This document shows, piece after piece, positions 41,296 through 49,712 of a stretch of DNA of 64,000 nucleotides. Source of the DNA: Citrifermentans bemidjiense Bem (GTDB lineage: Bacteria > Desulfobacterota > Desulfuromonadia > Geobacterales > Geobacteraceae); contig NC_011146.1 of the NCBI RefSeq assembly GCF_000020725.1, forward strand, positions 3,595,501-3,659,500, in the 5' to 3' direction. Under the pieces are notes generated by a model. That model ran no database searches and was not told the origin of the DNA. It saw only the letters and a program-made list of their open reading frames with translations. Each line of letters starts with the position of its first letter. Within the stretch, counting starts at the first letter, position 1. Both the position numbers and the translations under genes were made by a program.

Positions 41296-42807
41296 TCAAC
41301 ATAACCCCTTCTCACCTTTGCCTTTTCCCCTGAGGAAATGACTGTAGAGGGCGCTGGCGCAGATGGTGAGGAACTTGGTGAGATCGCTGTCGCTGCGCGA
41401 GGTGAGTATGATGGGGGCGCTGGCGCCCAGGACCACGTTGGCAACCTCGGCCCCCATGGTGAAGACCCAGCTCTTGTAGAGAAAATTCCCCCCCGAGATG
41501 TGCGGCACCACGAGGATGTCGGCGCGCCCGGCCACCGGGTTCCCCACCATCCCCTTCTTGGCCACCGCCTCCGGGTAGAGCGCCAAGTCGTAGGAGAGCG
41601 GCCCGTAGACGTCGGCCCCCTCCCACTCCCTTTTCGAGAGTGCCTGCTCCAAAAGCGTCGTCGGGATCTTTGCCGACGGCACCTCGTTCGCCTCCAAAAG
41701 CGCCACCTTCGGGCGCTCCACCCCGAGGGCGCGGGCCACCTCGATGGCGTTGTCTATGATGTCGACGCCCGAAGCCGCCTCGGCGTGGGCAAAGAGCTCG
41801 GGATTTATGGCCGGGTCGGTGAGGAAAACAAGCCGCTCCACCCCGGGAAGCTCGAAGATGCTCACGTTGGAAAGCCGCCTGCCGGTCCCGATCCCCTCTT
41901 CCTTGGCGAGCGCTGCCTTGATGATGACGGCGGTGTTGAGCCCCCCCTTCATCAGCATGTCCCCCGCACCCGAACGGATCAGTTCCACGCCGATGCGCGC
42001 CGCCTCCCGCTCGGACTCCCCCCCCGGCTCCAGATCGACGAACCGGTACTGCCCCGGGAAGAGAAGGTCCCGGCCGCAGCTCTCTTCTATGCAGGCGCGG
42101 TTCCCCACCAGGTACGCCTTTTCCAGGATTCCCTCCTCTATCCCCTTGTTCACCGCGCGCAGCGAGGTGGCGTCGGGACAGACGAGGACCAGGCTCTGCC
42201 CCTGGACCAGCCGAGCCGCCTCGATCACGCTCTTCATGCCGTGCCCCTTGGTGAGCTGCAGCATGGAGGCCCCTTTGTAGATGACCGCGACCAGCCGGCA
42301 GCTTTCGCTCAAAGAGGAGAGCGCATGCGGCAGTTGCGAGTCGAAATAAAGCGAATCCCCCGCCTCCAGGCGGAACACCTCCCCGGCAACCGTCACCTGC
42401 AGCTCGCCGCTCAGAAGGAATAAAAATTCCTCCCCGGCATGGCGGCTCACGTCCTCGCTCCCTTGAGCACCGCGATACACCTCCACCACGAAGGGCTCCA
42501 GGTGCCTCCCGGCAAAGGCGGAGGCGAGGCTCTCGTAGTGGAGAAAATTTTTCCGGTCCACGCCGACCCGCTCGCCTACGCCGGTCTTCACCGCCTTTTT
42601 CCCGATCTGCTCCGCCCCCCCCAAAAGCTCGGAGATGCCGACCCCGAGAAAGGTGGCCAGCCGCAAGAGCTCGGAGATGCCGGGCGAGAGCCGGTCGGCC
42701 AGCACCCGGTCCAGCGTGTCCCGATCCCATCCCAGCGCCTCGCGCACGCTCTCCGGTGCTACCCCCCTCGCCTGCAGCACCGCCTGCAGATTACCCCCTA
42801 TCTTCAT
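41296..42807 (-). CDS. XRE-cupin regulator fused to phosphate acetyl/butyryltransferase
   Basis: 503 residues. Residues 1-65 form an XRE-type helix-turn-helix (LGWDRDTLDRVLADRLSPGISELLRLATFLGVGISELL). Residues 95-180 form a cupin (HAGEEFLFLLSGELQVTVAGEVFRLEAGDSLYFDS). Residues 190-495 form a phosphotransacylase with the Ptb signature ADILVVPHISGGNFLYKSW. Its ATG overlaps the butyrate kinase stop, so the pair makes acyl-CoA/acyl-phosphate/ATP interconversion. The DNA-binding half may make the enzyme a self-regulating sensor. Confidence 0.9.
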   Translation of the reverse strand: MKIGGNLQAVLQARGVAPESVREALGWDRDTLDRVLADRLSPGISELLRLATFLGVGISELLGGAEQIGKKAVKTGVGERVGVDRKNFLHYESLASAFAGRHLEPFVVEVYRGAQGSEDVSRHAGEEFLFLLSGELQVTVAGEVFRLEAGDSLYFDSQLPHALSSLSESCRLVAVIYKGASMLQLTKGHGMKSVIEAARLVQGQSLVLVCPDATSLRAVNKGIEEGILEKAYLVGNRACIEESCGRDLLFPGQYRFVDLEPGGESEREAARIGVELIRSGAGDMLMKGGLNTAVIIKAALAKEEGIGTGRRLSNVSIFELPGVERLVFLTDPAINPELFAHAEAASGVDIIDNAIEVARALGVERPKVALLEANEVPSAKIPTTLLEQALSKREWEGADVYGPLSYDLALYPEAVAKKGMVGNPVAGRADILVVPHISGGNFLYKSWVFTMGAEVANVVLGASAPIILTSRSDSDLTKFLTICASALYSHFLRGKGKGEKGLC

Positions 42808-43877
42808 GCCGCTCCCCCCGTGTACTCCTTCGCCTGCTCCTCGCCGTTCATCACCCTTAGGGCCGCGGCCAAAAGCGCCTCGATCTCGTGTTCCCCGGGA
42901 CGCAGGTACAGCGGCGCGATGAAGCGCACCTTGCGCGTCAACTGCTCCACCAGGCTCGCGCTGTAAGCAACCCCGCCGGTCAGGACGATGCCGTCGACCT
43001 CCCCGTCGAGCGCCGCCGCCAAGGCGCCGATTTCCTTGGCCACCTGGTAAATCATGGCATCGACCGCCAGCCGGGCCTTGAGATTCCCCTGCGCCGCCAT
43101 CCGCTCCACCTCGCGCAGGTCGGGAGAACCCAGATAGGAGAAGAGCCCCCCTCTGCGCGCCACGATGGCCTTGAGTTCGTCCGGGGTGTGAATCCCCTCT
43201 TCGATGAGCTGCAACACGCCGATCACCGGGAGCCCTCCGCTTCGCTCCGGCGAGAAGGGGCCGTCGCCGTTCAGGCCGTTGTTGACGTCGACCACCCTCC
43301 CCTTCCGGTGCGCCCCCGCCGTAATACCGCTCCCCATGTGCACCACGATCAGGTTGACCTCGTCGTAGCCCCGACCGATCTCCTGGGCTACGTCCCGCGC
43401 CACGGCTTTTTGATTCAAGGCGTGGAACATGCTCTTGCGCTCGATCCCCTTAAGCCCGGAGAAGCGGGCCAGCGGCCACATCTCGTCTATGACGGGGGGG
43501 TCCACCACGAAAGCGGGAACGCCGTGGAGCTCGGCAAATCCCAGCGCCAGTACCCCCCCCAGGTTCGCCGCATGTTCGCCGCTTACCGCGTCGCGCAGAT
43601 CCCGCACCAGGGCGTCGTTGACGAGATAGATCCCTCCGGGCACCGGCCGCACCAGCCCGCCGCGCCCCACCACGGCATCGAACCCGCATGCTCCGAAACC
43701 TTCCTGTTCCAGGTACTGCCGGACGACCTGCATGCGGTAGTCGAACTGGTCCATGACGGAGGCGAAGCAGCCGATCTCCGGGCGCGGATGCTCGATCCCC
43801 CCCTTGGTGGTGAGCCCGTCCTGATACACGCCGATTTTAGTGGATGTGGACCCGGGATCGATGGCCAGTATTCTCAT
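42804..43877 (-). CDS. buk: Butyrate kinase
   Basis: 357 residues from MRILAIDPGSTSTKIGVYQD (ATG after GAGG). ASKHA-fold kinase with phosphate-1 loop DPGSTSTK, HMGSGITAGAHRKG, and LTGGVAYSASLVEQL near the end. It interconverts butyryl (or branched-chain acyl) phosphate and ADP with the acid and ATP. First gene of the five-gene run down to 37651. Confidence 0.93.
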   Translation of the reverse strand: MRILAIDPGSTSTKIGVYQDGLTTKGGIEHPRPEIGCFASVMDQFDYRMQVVRQYLEQEGFGACGFDAVVGRGGLVRPVPGGIYLVNDALVRDLRDAVSGEHAANLGGVLALGFAELHGVPAFVVDPPVIDEMWPLARFSGLKGIERKSMFHALNQKAVARDVAQEIGRGYDEVNLIVVHMGSGITAGAHRKGRVVDVNNGLNGDGPFSPERSGGLPVIGVLQLIEEGIHTPDELKAIVARRGGLFSYLGSPDLREVERMAAQGNLKARLAVDAMIYQVAKEIGALAAALDGEVDGIVLTGGVAYSASLVEQLTRKVRFIAPLYLRPGEHEIEALLAAALRVMNGEEQAKEYTGGAA

Positions 43878-44231
43878 GTGAACCTCGATGCTAGACAATC
43901 GCTCTACGGCAGATCATGAATTGCAGGTGACTATATCTTTGTAATGATGCTGCAACAGTTGGCATTATATTGCCGTTAGAATCAGATGCGTTCGATTACT
44001 ATTACATTGTGATTACAAATATTGTTAACAGTTTATTTCCAGCGCGTCTCTGGATATTGCCAACTTTGTTACGCGATGAATTATCGTTTACATTATAAAC
44101 GTTCAACTTTTATTGAAAAAGCTAAATTTCTCCTCGGACTTTCGATAGGTTCAATCACCGAACACAAAGGTTCTCCGCATCGAGTGCATCTGCTACAGAA
44201 ACTTACCGCACACAGCAAAAGGGATAGAGCC
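43878..44231. other. AT-rich intergenic stretch with short palindromes
   Basis: 354 nt, clearly lower in GC than its surroundings. Palindromes GGCATTATATTGCC (43961-43974) and CGTTTA-CATTA-TAAACG (44085-44101) could be operators. Several poly-A/T promoter-like sequences are present for the leftward buk genes. An open frame from 44022 has no ribosome site and only its end resembles CheW (next entry). Confidence 0.5.
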
Positions 44232-44303
44232 GTGGCAGTTGACACAGTTAAGGAAACCATACTGTATCTGACTTTCAAGCTGGAACAATCATGTTCCCCA
44301 TGA
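44232..44303 (+). pseudogene. N-terminal fragment of a second cheW
   Basis: Reads (V)AVDTVKETILYLTFKLE before diverging and stopping. The intact CheW at 45458 begins MAVETITETTQYLTFKLE, so 13 of 18 positions agree. Only the first 18 or so codons remain; the rest of the roughly 160-codon gene is gone. Interpreted as a deletion remnant. Confidence 0.75.
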
Positions 44304-44337
44304 ACGAAACGAAATAGTTATAGAGGAGACTGCAGCA

Positions 44338-44657
44338 ATGACCTGGTTCTACAAACTGAACGGAGCGCTGCTTTCAAAAGACGATCGTCTCCGAGCAAGG
44401 GAGGAAGCTTTTCGAGGAGTTCAAAAAAAGCAGGCAGGAGTATACCCAGGTGCTAGACCGATTGGTTCCGCTGGCGCAGGCTGACAAGGACGCCGAGGCG
44501 ATGGCGCTTTTAAACGGCGAGGGCAAAAAGGCGGCGCTGGCCGAGCAGGAAGCCGGCCGCCGCAGCCGCGGCGAAGGGGCAGCGCCTGACCCGTTCCAGC
44601 ACGGTGCGACCGACGGTCGACCTGAAGCTGGAGGATGAGGCTTTCGAGAGCAACTAG
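44338..44657 (+). pseudogene. Remnant of a methyl-accepting chemotaxis protein
   Basis: Starts ATG after GAGGAG and reads MTWFYKL, a common MCP N-terminus in this group, then loses frame. A second frame (from about 44404) reads LFEEFKKSRQEYTQVLDR...DAEAMALLNGEGKK, the signature of a four-helix-bundle MCP sensor. A third frame, from about 44546, ends RPTVDLKLEDEAFESN-stop, like an MCP tail. The membrane helices, HAMP and signalling hairpin are missing. Decayed by at least two frameshifts and large deletions. Confidence 0.75.
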
Positions 44658-44685
44658 GACTTCCCGCCGCTGCCACCAACAAACA

Positions 44686-44721
44686 ACGCGGCAGCATCGA
44701 TATCCGATGCTGCCGCGTTTT
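44686..44721. terminator. Terminator after the MCP remnant
   Basis: Perfect stem CGCGGCAGCATCG / CGATGCTGCCGCG with a small ATATC-type loop, followed by TTTTG. It may also serve the convergent gene at 44790. Confidence 0.85.
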
Positions 44722-44789
44722 GTCGCCTGGCATACGGCAAGCCCCACTCTCCCCGCAACTGCACAGACCGTCAACTCCCCACAACCGTT

Positions 44790-45254
44790 TCAATAGTTGC
44801 TCTTGCCGGAGAGCTCCTCGATGTCGACCGCGAACACCAGCGTCCTCGCCAGCGAAGCATCCGGGAAGACGAAGTCCCCCGGTGCGTACTGGGCCATGAT
44901 GATGGCGAGGCCCCGGCGCTTCTCCTCGGGGTCCTCGAGCACGCGTACGGCCCCGTAGCCGACCACGCTTTCGTATTTCATGCTGAAGTCGCACCCTTTT
45001 TCAGCCGCCAGCAGCTCATGGCGGGGGACGACGGTGAAGCAGACACGGCTGCCACACTCTAGCAGGTCCTTTTTTCTCCCCTGCATGGCGCAGTGGAAAT
45101 ACATGATCGAGTCACGGTAACCGTAGTTGAGGGTGACCAGGTAAGGCTCTCCACGGTCCACCATCGCCAGATGACAGACGTCGCCCTTTTCCAGCAGTGC
45201 AGATACATGCGCTTCATCCAGTTGCCGCTCTCTCCTTCTCATCTCATGCCGCAT
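44790..45254 (-). CDS. Pyridoxamine 5'-phosphate oxidase-like flavoprotein
   Basis: 154 residues from MRHEMRRRERQLDEAHVSALL, start after GAGGGAGG. Split-barrel fold of the nitroreductase-associated/NimA type: GDVCHLAMVDRGEPYLVTLNYGYRDSIMYFHCAMQGRKKDLL. Probably binds a flavin or heme; substrate unknown. Monocistronic, between the decayed chemotaxis genes and cheW. Confidence 0.87.
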   Translation of the reverse strand: MRHEMRRRERQLDEAHVSALLEKGDVCHLAMVDRGEPYLVTLNYGYRDSIMYFHCAMQGRKKDLLECGSRVCFTVVPRHELLAAEKGCDFSMKYESVVGYGAVRVLEDPEEKRRGLAIIMAQYAPGDFVFPDASLARTLVFAVDIEELSGKSNY

Positions 45255-45362
45255 TGATCCTCCCTCGGGGTGCTCATAGTCCGGGATAAGCCACCGGTAA
45301 CAAGGCATAAAGCAGGCTTTGGATTATATCTGAATAATGTGGAAAAAACTTCTCAAATTTTT

Positions 45363-45389
45363 TCTGTATCTGTCGATACTTTATACAGA
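45363..45389. promoter_or_regulatory. Inverted repeat upstream of cheW
   Basis: TCTGTAT-(13)-ATACAGA in an AT-rich stretch 69 nt before cheW. Possible operator; no regulator can be named. Confidence 0.4.
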
Positions 45390-45457
45390 AAAGAACCACC
45401 GGGCTGTCGACCGGCCCCAAGTCCTATAGCATCAATCCCTGAGAGAGGAGAACAACT

Positions 45458-45952
45458 ATGGCAGTCGAGACTATCACGGAGACTACACAGTATCTGACGT
45501 TCAAACTGGAGGACGAGCTCTTCGCACTCGACATCGGGAAGGTGCGTGAAGTGCTCGATTTCACCACCATCACCAAGGTGCCCCAGACGCCGGACTACAT
45601 GCGCGGTGTCATCAACCTGCGCGGCAGCGTGGTGCCGGTAGTGGACCTGCGCTTGAAGTTCGGGATGGTGATGGCGGAGCAGACGGTAAACACCTGCGTC
45701 ATCATCGTCGAGGTCGAGCTGGAAGGGGAGCGTGTGGTGATGGGCGCCATGGCAGATGCGGTCCAGGAAGTGCTCGATCTCGAGCCGGACCAGATCGAGC
45801 CGCCGCCGCGCATCGGCACGAAGCTCAATACCGAGTTCATCAAGGGGATGGGGAAACACAACGACCAGTTCATCATCATCCTGGACATCGACAAGGTGTT
45901 CACCTCCAGCGAGCTGGAACTGGCGCGCGAAGTGGAAGGCGCCGCAGCTTAA
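45458..45952 (+). CDS. cheW: Chemotaxis coupling protein CheW
   Basis: 164 residues. Couples MCP receptors to CheA. CheW fold throughout: QYLTFKLEDELFALDIGKVREVL, VPQTPDYMRGVINLRGSVVPVVDLRLKFG, and FIIILDIDKVF at the end. AGAGAGGAG lies upstream. No cheA or intact receptor is adjacent; the neighbours are remnants of receptor and response regulator genes. The gene itself is complete and has its own terminator. Confidence 0.95.
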   Translation: MAVETITETTQYLTFKLEDELFALDIGKVREVLDFTTITKVPQTPDYMRGVINLRGSVVPVVDLRLKFGMVMAEQTVNTCVIIVEVELEGERVVMGAMADAVQEVLDLEPDQIEPPPRIGTKLNTEFIKGMGKHNDQFIIILDIDKVFTSSELELAREVEGAAA

Positions 45953-45976
45953 GCGCCAAACACAGCGTCAGCAACC

Positions 45977-46016
45977 AAAAGGCAGCCGGGTCATGCACCC
46001 AGGCTGCCTTTTTTGC
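45977..46016 (+). terminator. Terminator after cheW
   Basis: AAAGGCAGCC...GGCTGCCTTTTTT hairpin 25 nt after the stop, with a T6 tail. Confidence 0.9.
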
Positions 46017-46048
46017 GTCTGCCTGCCTCACTGGTAAAGGGGGCGGTG

Positions 46049-46674
46049 CTAATCGAGGGGGATAAACCCGGCGCGGAGTGCGTATTTGGCAAGGGCTGCC
46101 ATCCCGGAGAGCCCCAGTTTCTTCATGATCTGCTGCCGGTGGGTATCCACCGTCTTCACGTTGATGTTGAGCAGGTACGCCACGTTCTTGGCGTTGCTGC
46201 CCTCGGCGATCAGTTGCAGCACTTCCCTTTCCCTCGGGGTAAGCGGTATTTCAGGCTGTATCAGCGATTCGGGAAGGCGCGTGACGTAATACACCTATGA
46301 TGCCGTGGCAGACGTACATCTCGCCGGCGGCGACCCGCCGCACCGCCTGCACCAGCTCGGCGGAGGCACACTCCTTGAGTAGATATCCACGGGTCCGGCA
46401 CGAAACGCCTGCGAGACGAAGCGCTTGTCCTTGTGCATGGAGAGAATCAGCACGCGGACCTCGGGATAGCCCGCAAAAAGGCGCTGCGTGGCATCTATGC
46501 CGTTCATCCCCGGCATGGTCAGATCCATCAGCACCACATGGGGTGCTGCTTCGGCCACCAGTTCCAACGCTTTCCTGCCGTTATCGGCCTCAGCCACCAC
46601 GGTCAGATCGGGGAACTGCTCCGTACCCCCTCCCGGACTATGCTGTGATCGTCAACGACCATGACCCTTATCAT
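46049..46674 (-). pseudogene. NarL/LuxR-type response regulator, broken by frameshifts
   Basis: Begins MIRVMVVDDHSIVREGV, then shifts. A second frame reads EQFPDLTVVAEADNGRKALELV...VVLMDLTMPGMNGIDATQRL. A third continues YLLKECASAELVQAVRRVAAGEMYV, and a fourth gives the LuxR helix-turn-helix IPLTPREREVLQLIAEG...VKTVDTHRQQIMKKL. Apart from small indels (near 46620, 46385 and 46295) the full receiver-LuxR gene is recognisable. At least three frame changes make sequencing error unlikely as the sole cause. Confidence 0.85.
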
Positions 46675-46719
46675 CTCTTCTCCTGCTTTTTCGCCCTCTG
46701 GTACTGTTCGCGTTCTTCG

Positions 46720-47598
46720 TTATTCCTGTTCCTTATCCAGCAGCCTTGCCAAAGCCTCAAGGCCTGAGTCGCTTGCCTGACCGCGCCTGCGGGAAAGGTC
46801 CAGAGCCACGACGGCAAGGTCGCGGTAGAGCCGCGCCATTTCGCCATCCCAAGCTTCGAGCGCTTCCAGTTGCGCCGACACGACGGCCGCGTCTCCGCGC
46901 GCGATGGGGCCGGTCAGCGCCTGCACCGTCCCGGTCCTGAAGACGTTCTCCACCGTGGCGCGCACCAAGGGCTCCATGACCTGGAACGCCTGCTCGCGGG
47001 GGACCCCTCCCTTTTGGTAGGCCTTGGCGCCGGCCTCGATCAGAGCGGTGAGGTAGTTGCAGACCAGTACGGAACCGGCGTGGTAGATGGTCTTGAACCT
47101 GGGGTCGAGGGTGAAGAGCTCGCCCCCGATGGCGCGGAAGGCGCCGCTGAGAAAATCCACCGCCGCCGGGTCCCCTTCGATGCCGCACCAGGTGCCGGCG
47201 AAGTCCATGACGCAAAGGTTCGGGTGCGCGAAGCTCTTTACCGGGTGCACGCTGGCAACCGCTGCCCCGAGACGCGCGACCGGCTCCAGTACGGCGCTGG
47301 AAAGGGCGCCGCTCAGATGGCAGACGACCGCTCCCGGCTGCACCGCCCCGCTCTCCGCAAGGGACTTGGCGCAGGTGGCGATGGCATCGTCGGAGGCGGC
47401 CACCAGGTAGAGGTCGGCCTCGCGCAGTTCCTGCCAGGAAGCCGTCGCCCTCCCCGCCCCGATGAATGCGGCGGCGTCCTTGGCGCTTGGCAGCGAGCGT
47501 GTCAGGATATCCCGCGGCTCGAGTATGCCCGCCTCATAAAAAAGGCGGCCGACCGTCTTGCCGACGGCGCCGCAGCCGATGATGCTGAAAGATTTCAT
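46720..47598 (-). CDS. Rossmann-like/DUF2520 domain protein
   Basis: 292 residues from MKSFSIIGCGAVGKTVGRL. N-terminal dinucleotide-binding fold (GCGAVG) like that of NADP oxidoreductases; C-terminal helical DUF2520 domain (FKTIYHAGSVLVCNYLTALIEAG, LTGPIARGD). Related to ProC and ketopantoate-reductase-type enzymes; reaction unknown. An in-frame extension of about 100 residues was dropped because it crosses a terminator. Confidence 0.9.
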   Translation of the reverse strand: MKSFSIIGCGAVGKTVGRLFYEAGILEPRDILTRSLPSAKDAAAFIGAGRATASWQELREADLYLVAASDDAIATCAKSLAESGAVQPGAVVCHLSGALSSAVLEPVARLGAAVASVHPVKSFAHPNLCVMDFAGTWCGIEGDPAAVDFLSGAFRAIGGELFTLDPRFKTIYHAGSVLVCNYLTALIEAGAKAYQKGGVPREQAFQVMEPLVRATVENVFRTGTVQALTGPIARGDAAVVSAQLEALEAWDGEMARLYRDLAVVALDLSRRRGQASDSGLEALARLLDKEQE

Positions 47599-47674
47599 AT
47601 GAGACCACCTCTTGCCGTGAACAGTTCGGTCAGGGTACAGCAAACCTTCGCGCGGTGTCAACGCTGCCGCAAAA

Positions 47675-47705
47675 ACAAACCCCCACCGGTGAGGAGGGGG
47701 TTTCA
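47675..47705 (-). terminator. Terminator of the zinc-ribbon gene
   Basis: Minus strand AAACCCCCTCCTCACCGGTGGGGGTTTG followed by TTTTT. It lies about 45 nt after the stop of the gene at 47748. Confidence 0.8.
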
Positions 47706-47747
47706 GGGGGGATCTATGATACCGCAGCCGAGCGGCGCGGGTTGAGG

Positions 47748-47975
47748 TTACGGCTTTTTGCCGTCGGGGTTCAGGCTGTAGTCGTCCCCCTCGACGCACT
47801 CGCTTTGCGCCTGGAGAAAGGAGTCGACCTGCGGGTCTCTCACGATTTCGGTGACGCCGTGGTTCACCGACCAGGCGGCGCCGCAGATGCTGCACTCGGT
47901 GATTCCTTCCTTGAAACCGTCGGAGTGAAAGTTGGTGTTCACCTGCTTATGGTTCCTGCATACCGGGCATTTCAT
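47748..47975 (-). CDS. Small zinc-ribbon protein
   Basis: 75 residues starting MKCPVCRNHKQVN. CPVC (3-6) and CSIC (28-31) form a four-cysteine zinc ribbon. The C-terminus is acidic. AGGAGAGAG is upstream and a terminator downstream. Not assignable to a known function. Confidence 0.8.
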   Translation of the reverse strand: MKCPVCRNHKQVNTNFHSDGFKEGITECSICGAAWSVNHGVTEIVRDPQVDSFLQAQSECVEGDDYSLNPDGKKP

Positions 47976-48137
47976 AGCTCTCTCCTCTCATGGAAGCGGC
48001 AGACGATGTCCTTTCATGAAAAAGATTATGACGGGAAATCCAGGCTCCGCAACTGTAAAAACAGGCTCCTGTCGCCGCCATGTTCTCGTTGCCGTCCGTA
48101 AGCCTCCCTTTTCGGCCCCGCGTTCGCGCCACCTGAG

Positions 48138-48392
48138 CTAAAGGCTCGGTTTCTTAGTCTTCGGGCTCGCCGTCCTCCTCCTCGGCTTTACGGGCGGAAC
48201 CTCTTTTGCCGCCGGCAGGTAAGAGCTCGGATCGGCCGGCTTCAGGCTTCGAAAGTGCGAGGAGACGATTTTCCTGATGATGCCGTCGTTGAAGCGGATG
48301 GTCGCCCGGATCTCGTTGACCTCTACGACTTTGCCGACGCCCCATTCTTTGGCAACGGAATGAATAACGACGCTACCACGTTTGACGATCAT
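48138..48392 (-). CDS. DUF3553-like small protein
   Basis: 84 residues starting MIVKRGSVVIHSVAKEWGVGKVVEV. The WGVGKV core and the following beta strands (IRATIRFNDGIIRKI) match the short SH3-like DUF3553 type. The tail is Pro/Lys-rich and basic (KPRRRTASPKTKKPSL), possibly nucleic-acid binding. The upstream in-frame 56 residues lack a ribosome site and were excluded. Confidence 0.8.
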   Translation of the reverse strand: MIVKRGSVVIHSVAKEWGVGKVVEVNEIRATIRFNDGIIRKIVSSHFRSLKPADPSSYLPAAKEVPPVKPRRRTASPKTKKPSL

Positions 48393-48642
48393 TGTTATTC
48401 CCCTTGGAGGCACTGAAGTAGTTTTCAGACGCGGCTTAGCAACCGGCCTGGAAACAGGTCGAACAGGAAAAGCTGGATGGATATGGATTTTGGTGTAATC
48501 AAAAACGGGTACTGAATAGATATGACGAACAGCGTGGAGCCGGCCTGCTTCAGCAGGCACGAACGAAACTATACACCGGAAAAACGAAATGAACAGTGGC
48601 TGCCGGGATATTAGTTTCGCAGGACGTTCATGAAGGCTGCGG

Positions 48643-49518
48643 TCACAGCCCAGGAGGCGTTGTCGGCGGAAGCTGCGGGGGGAGCTCGACGGGCTTCAAC
48701 TGCTCGGGGGGAATCTGCGGTTCGCCCATGATGATCACCACCGGCCCCCGGAATTTCTGCAAGGCTCCGGTATCTTTGTCGCCCACCACCCAGCGGTAGA
48801 GCTTTTTCGCATCCATGAGTAGCGGCCGGTCGGGCTCGCCGTAGTACTCCGCCTGCATCTCCTCGTCGTAGAGGCCGATGCAGCCGTGGGAGGCGGGGTA
48901 TCCGGGAAGGTCCCTGCCGTGGATCCAGTACGAGGTCCAGCCATCCATCCGCTTGTCGATGTGGAAGCGCAGCCCGTAGTGCATCGGGTAGGCGCGCTCC
49001 GTCCCTTCCACCGGGTAGAGGCTCGATTCGTGGACCGGGTCCACCGTGTCGATCTGGTAGCTGCCGTTTTTGAGGCGGTACTCCTCGACCCCCACGGCGA
49101 CCGGCGCGGAGAATACCAGGCTTCCGTACTCATAGGCGCCCAAGAACATCTCGTTTTGATCGATGAGGATGAGTTGCGGTTGCTTCTCCGCCTCGTAATA
49201 AAAGGGAGGCATCGGGTTGAAGCCCCTGATCTCCTCGATCCGCTTGGGTACCTTTATGGACATTCCCGCGATGAAATGGCGCCGGTCCATTCTGTTGAAG
49301 CGCAGCCCGTCCTGCCAGAGCTTGCCGAAGATCCGGTAGGGAGTGTCCTTTGAGGTCAGTTTTACACAGTCCCACTCATAGAGATAGTCACTGGGGTAGT
49401 GCAGGTCGCATAGGGATTGGAGTTTTTGAACTGCAGCAGAGGGGAGAGAGCATATGCCCACTATCATTACAAGAAAGATGCATGTCCGTATCAAGAGTCT
49501 CATCACATGCCTCGTCAC
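48643..49518 (-). CDS. L,D-transpeptidase (YkuD family)
   Basis: 291 residues with an N-terminal signal (MRLLIRTCIFLVMIVGICSLPSA). YkuD catalytic region YWIHGRDLPGYPASHGCIGLYDEE (about 195-220, with the nucleophile Cys in SHGCIGL). The segment PQLILIDQNEMFLGAYEYGSLVFSAPV is the conserved first part of the domain. It cross-links peptidoglycan or attaches proteins to it in the periplasm. The C-terminus is proline-rich. Start either ATG at 49518 or the one 15 nt in. Confidence 0.9.
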   Translation of the reverse strand: MTRHVMRLLIRTCIFLVMIVGICSLPSAAVQKLQSLCDLHYPSDYLYEWDCVKLTSKDTPYRIFGKLWQDGLRFNRMDRRHFIAGMSIKVPKRIEEIRGFNPMPPFYYEAEKQPQLILIDQNEMFLGAYEYGSLVFSAPVAVGVEEYRLKNGSYQIDTVDPVHESSLYPVEGTERAYPMHYGLRFHIDKRMDGWTSYWIHGRDLPGYPASHGCIGLYDEEMQAEYYGEPDRPLLMDAKKLYRWVVGDKDTGALQKFRGPVVIIMGEPQIPPEQLKPVELPPQLPPTTPPGL

Positions 49519-49712
49519 GAGACAAAGAAGCTTGGAGACTTTCCTATGGCAGATTCATTCTACCAAAGGGCCAGATAAAGAGGAAGATAGTTCAGCTTGT
49601 TTTCACTTGACCCGCCGAAACTATCCGCATATATCTTTGCTGGCTTTCTTGGAGAGTGCTGACAACAACAGCATGCGGACCTGCCGTCTGCATCGATAAA
49701 ACCGGAGCGATT

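Noticed and set aside
43955-43980. Possible sigma-54 promoter TTGGCATTATATTGCC
   Set aside because: GG to GC spacing is one base short of the required register, and no suitable plus-strand gene follows.
49656-49712. Upstream in-frame extension of mobA from a GTG
   Set aside because: The Shine-Dalgarno would touch the start codon, and the extra 19 residues are unlike MobA N-termini. The later GTG has correct spacing.
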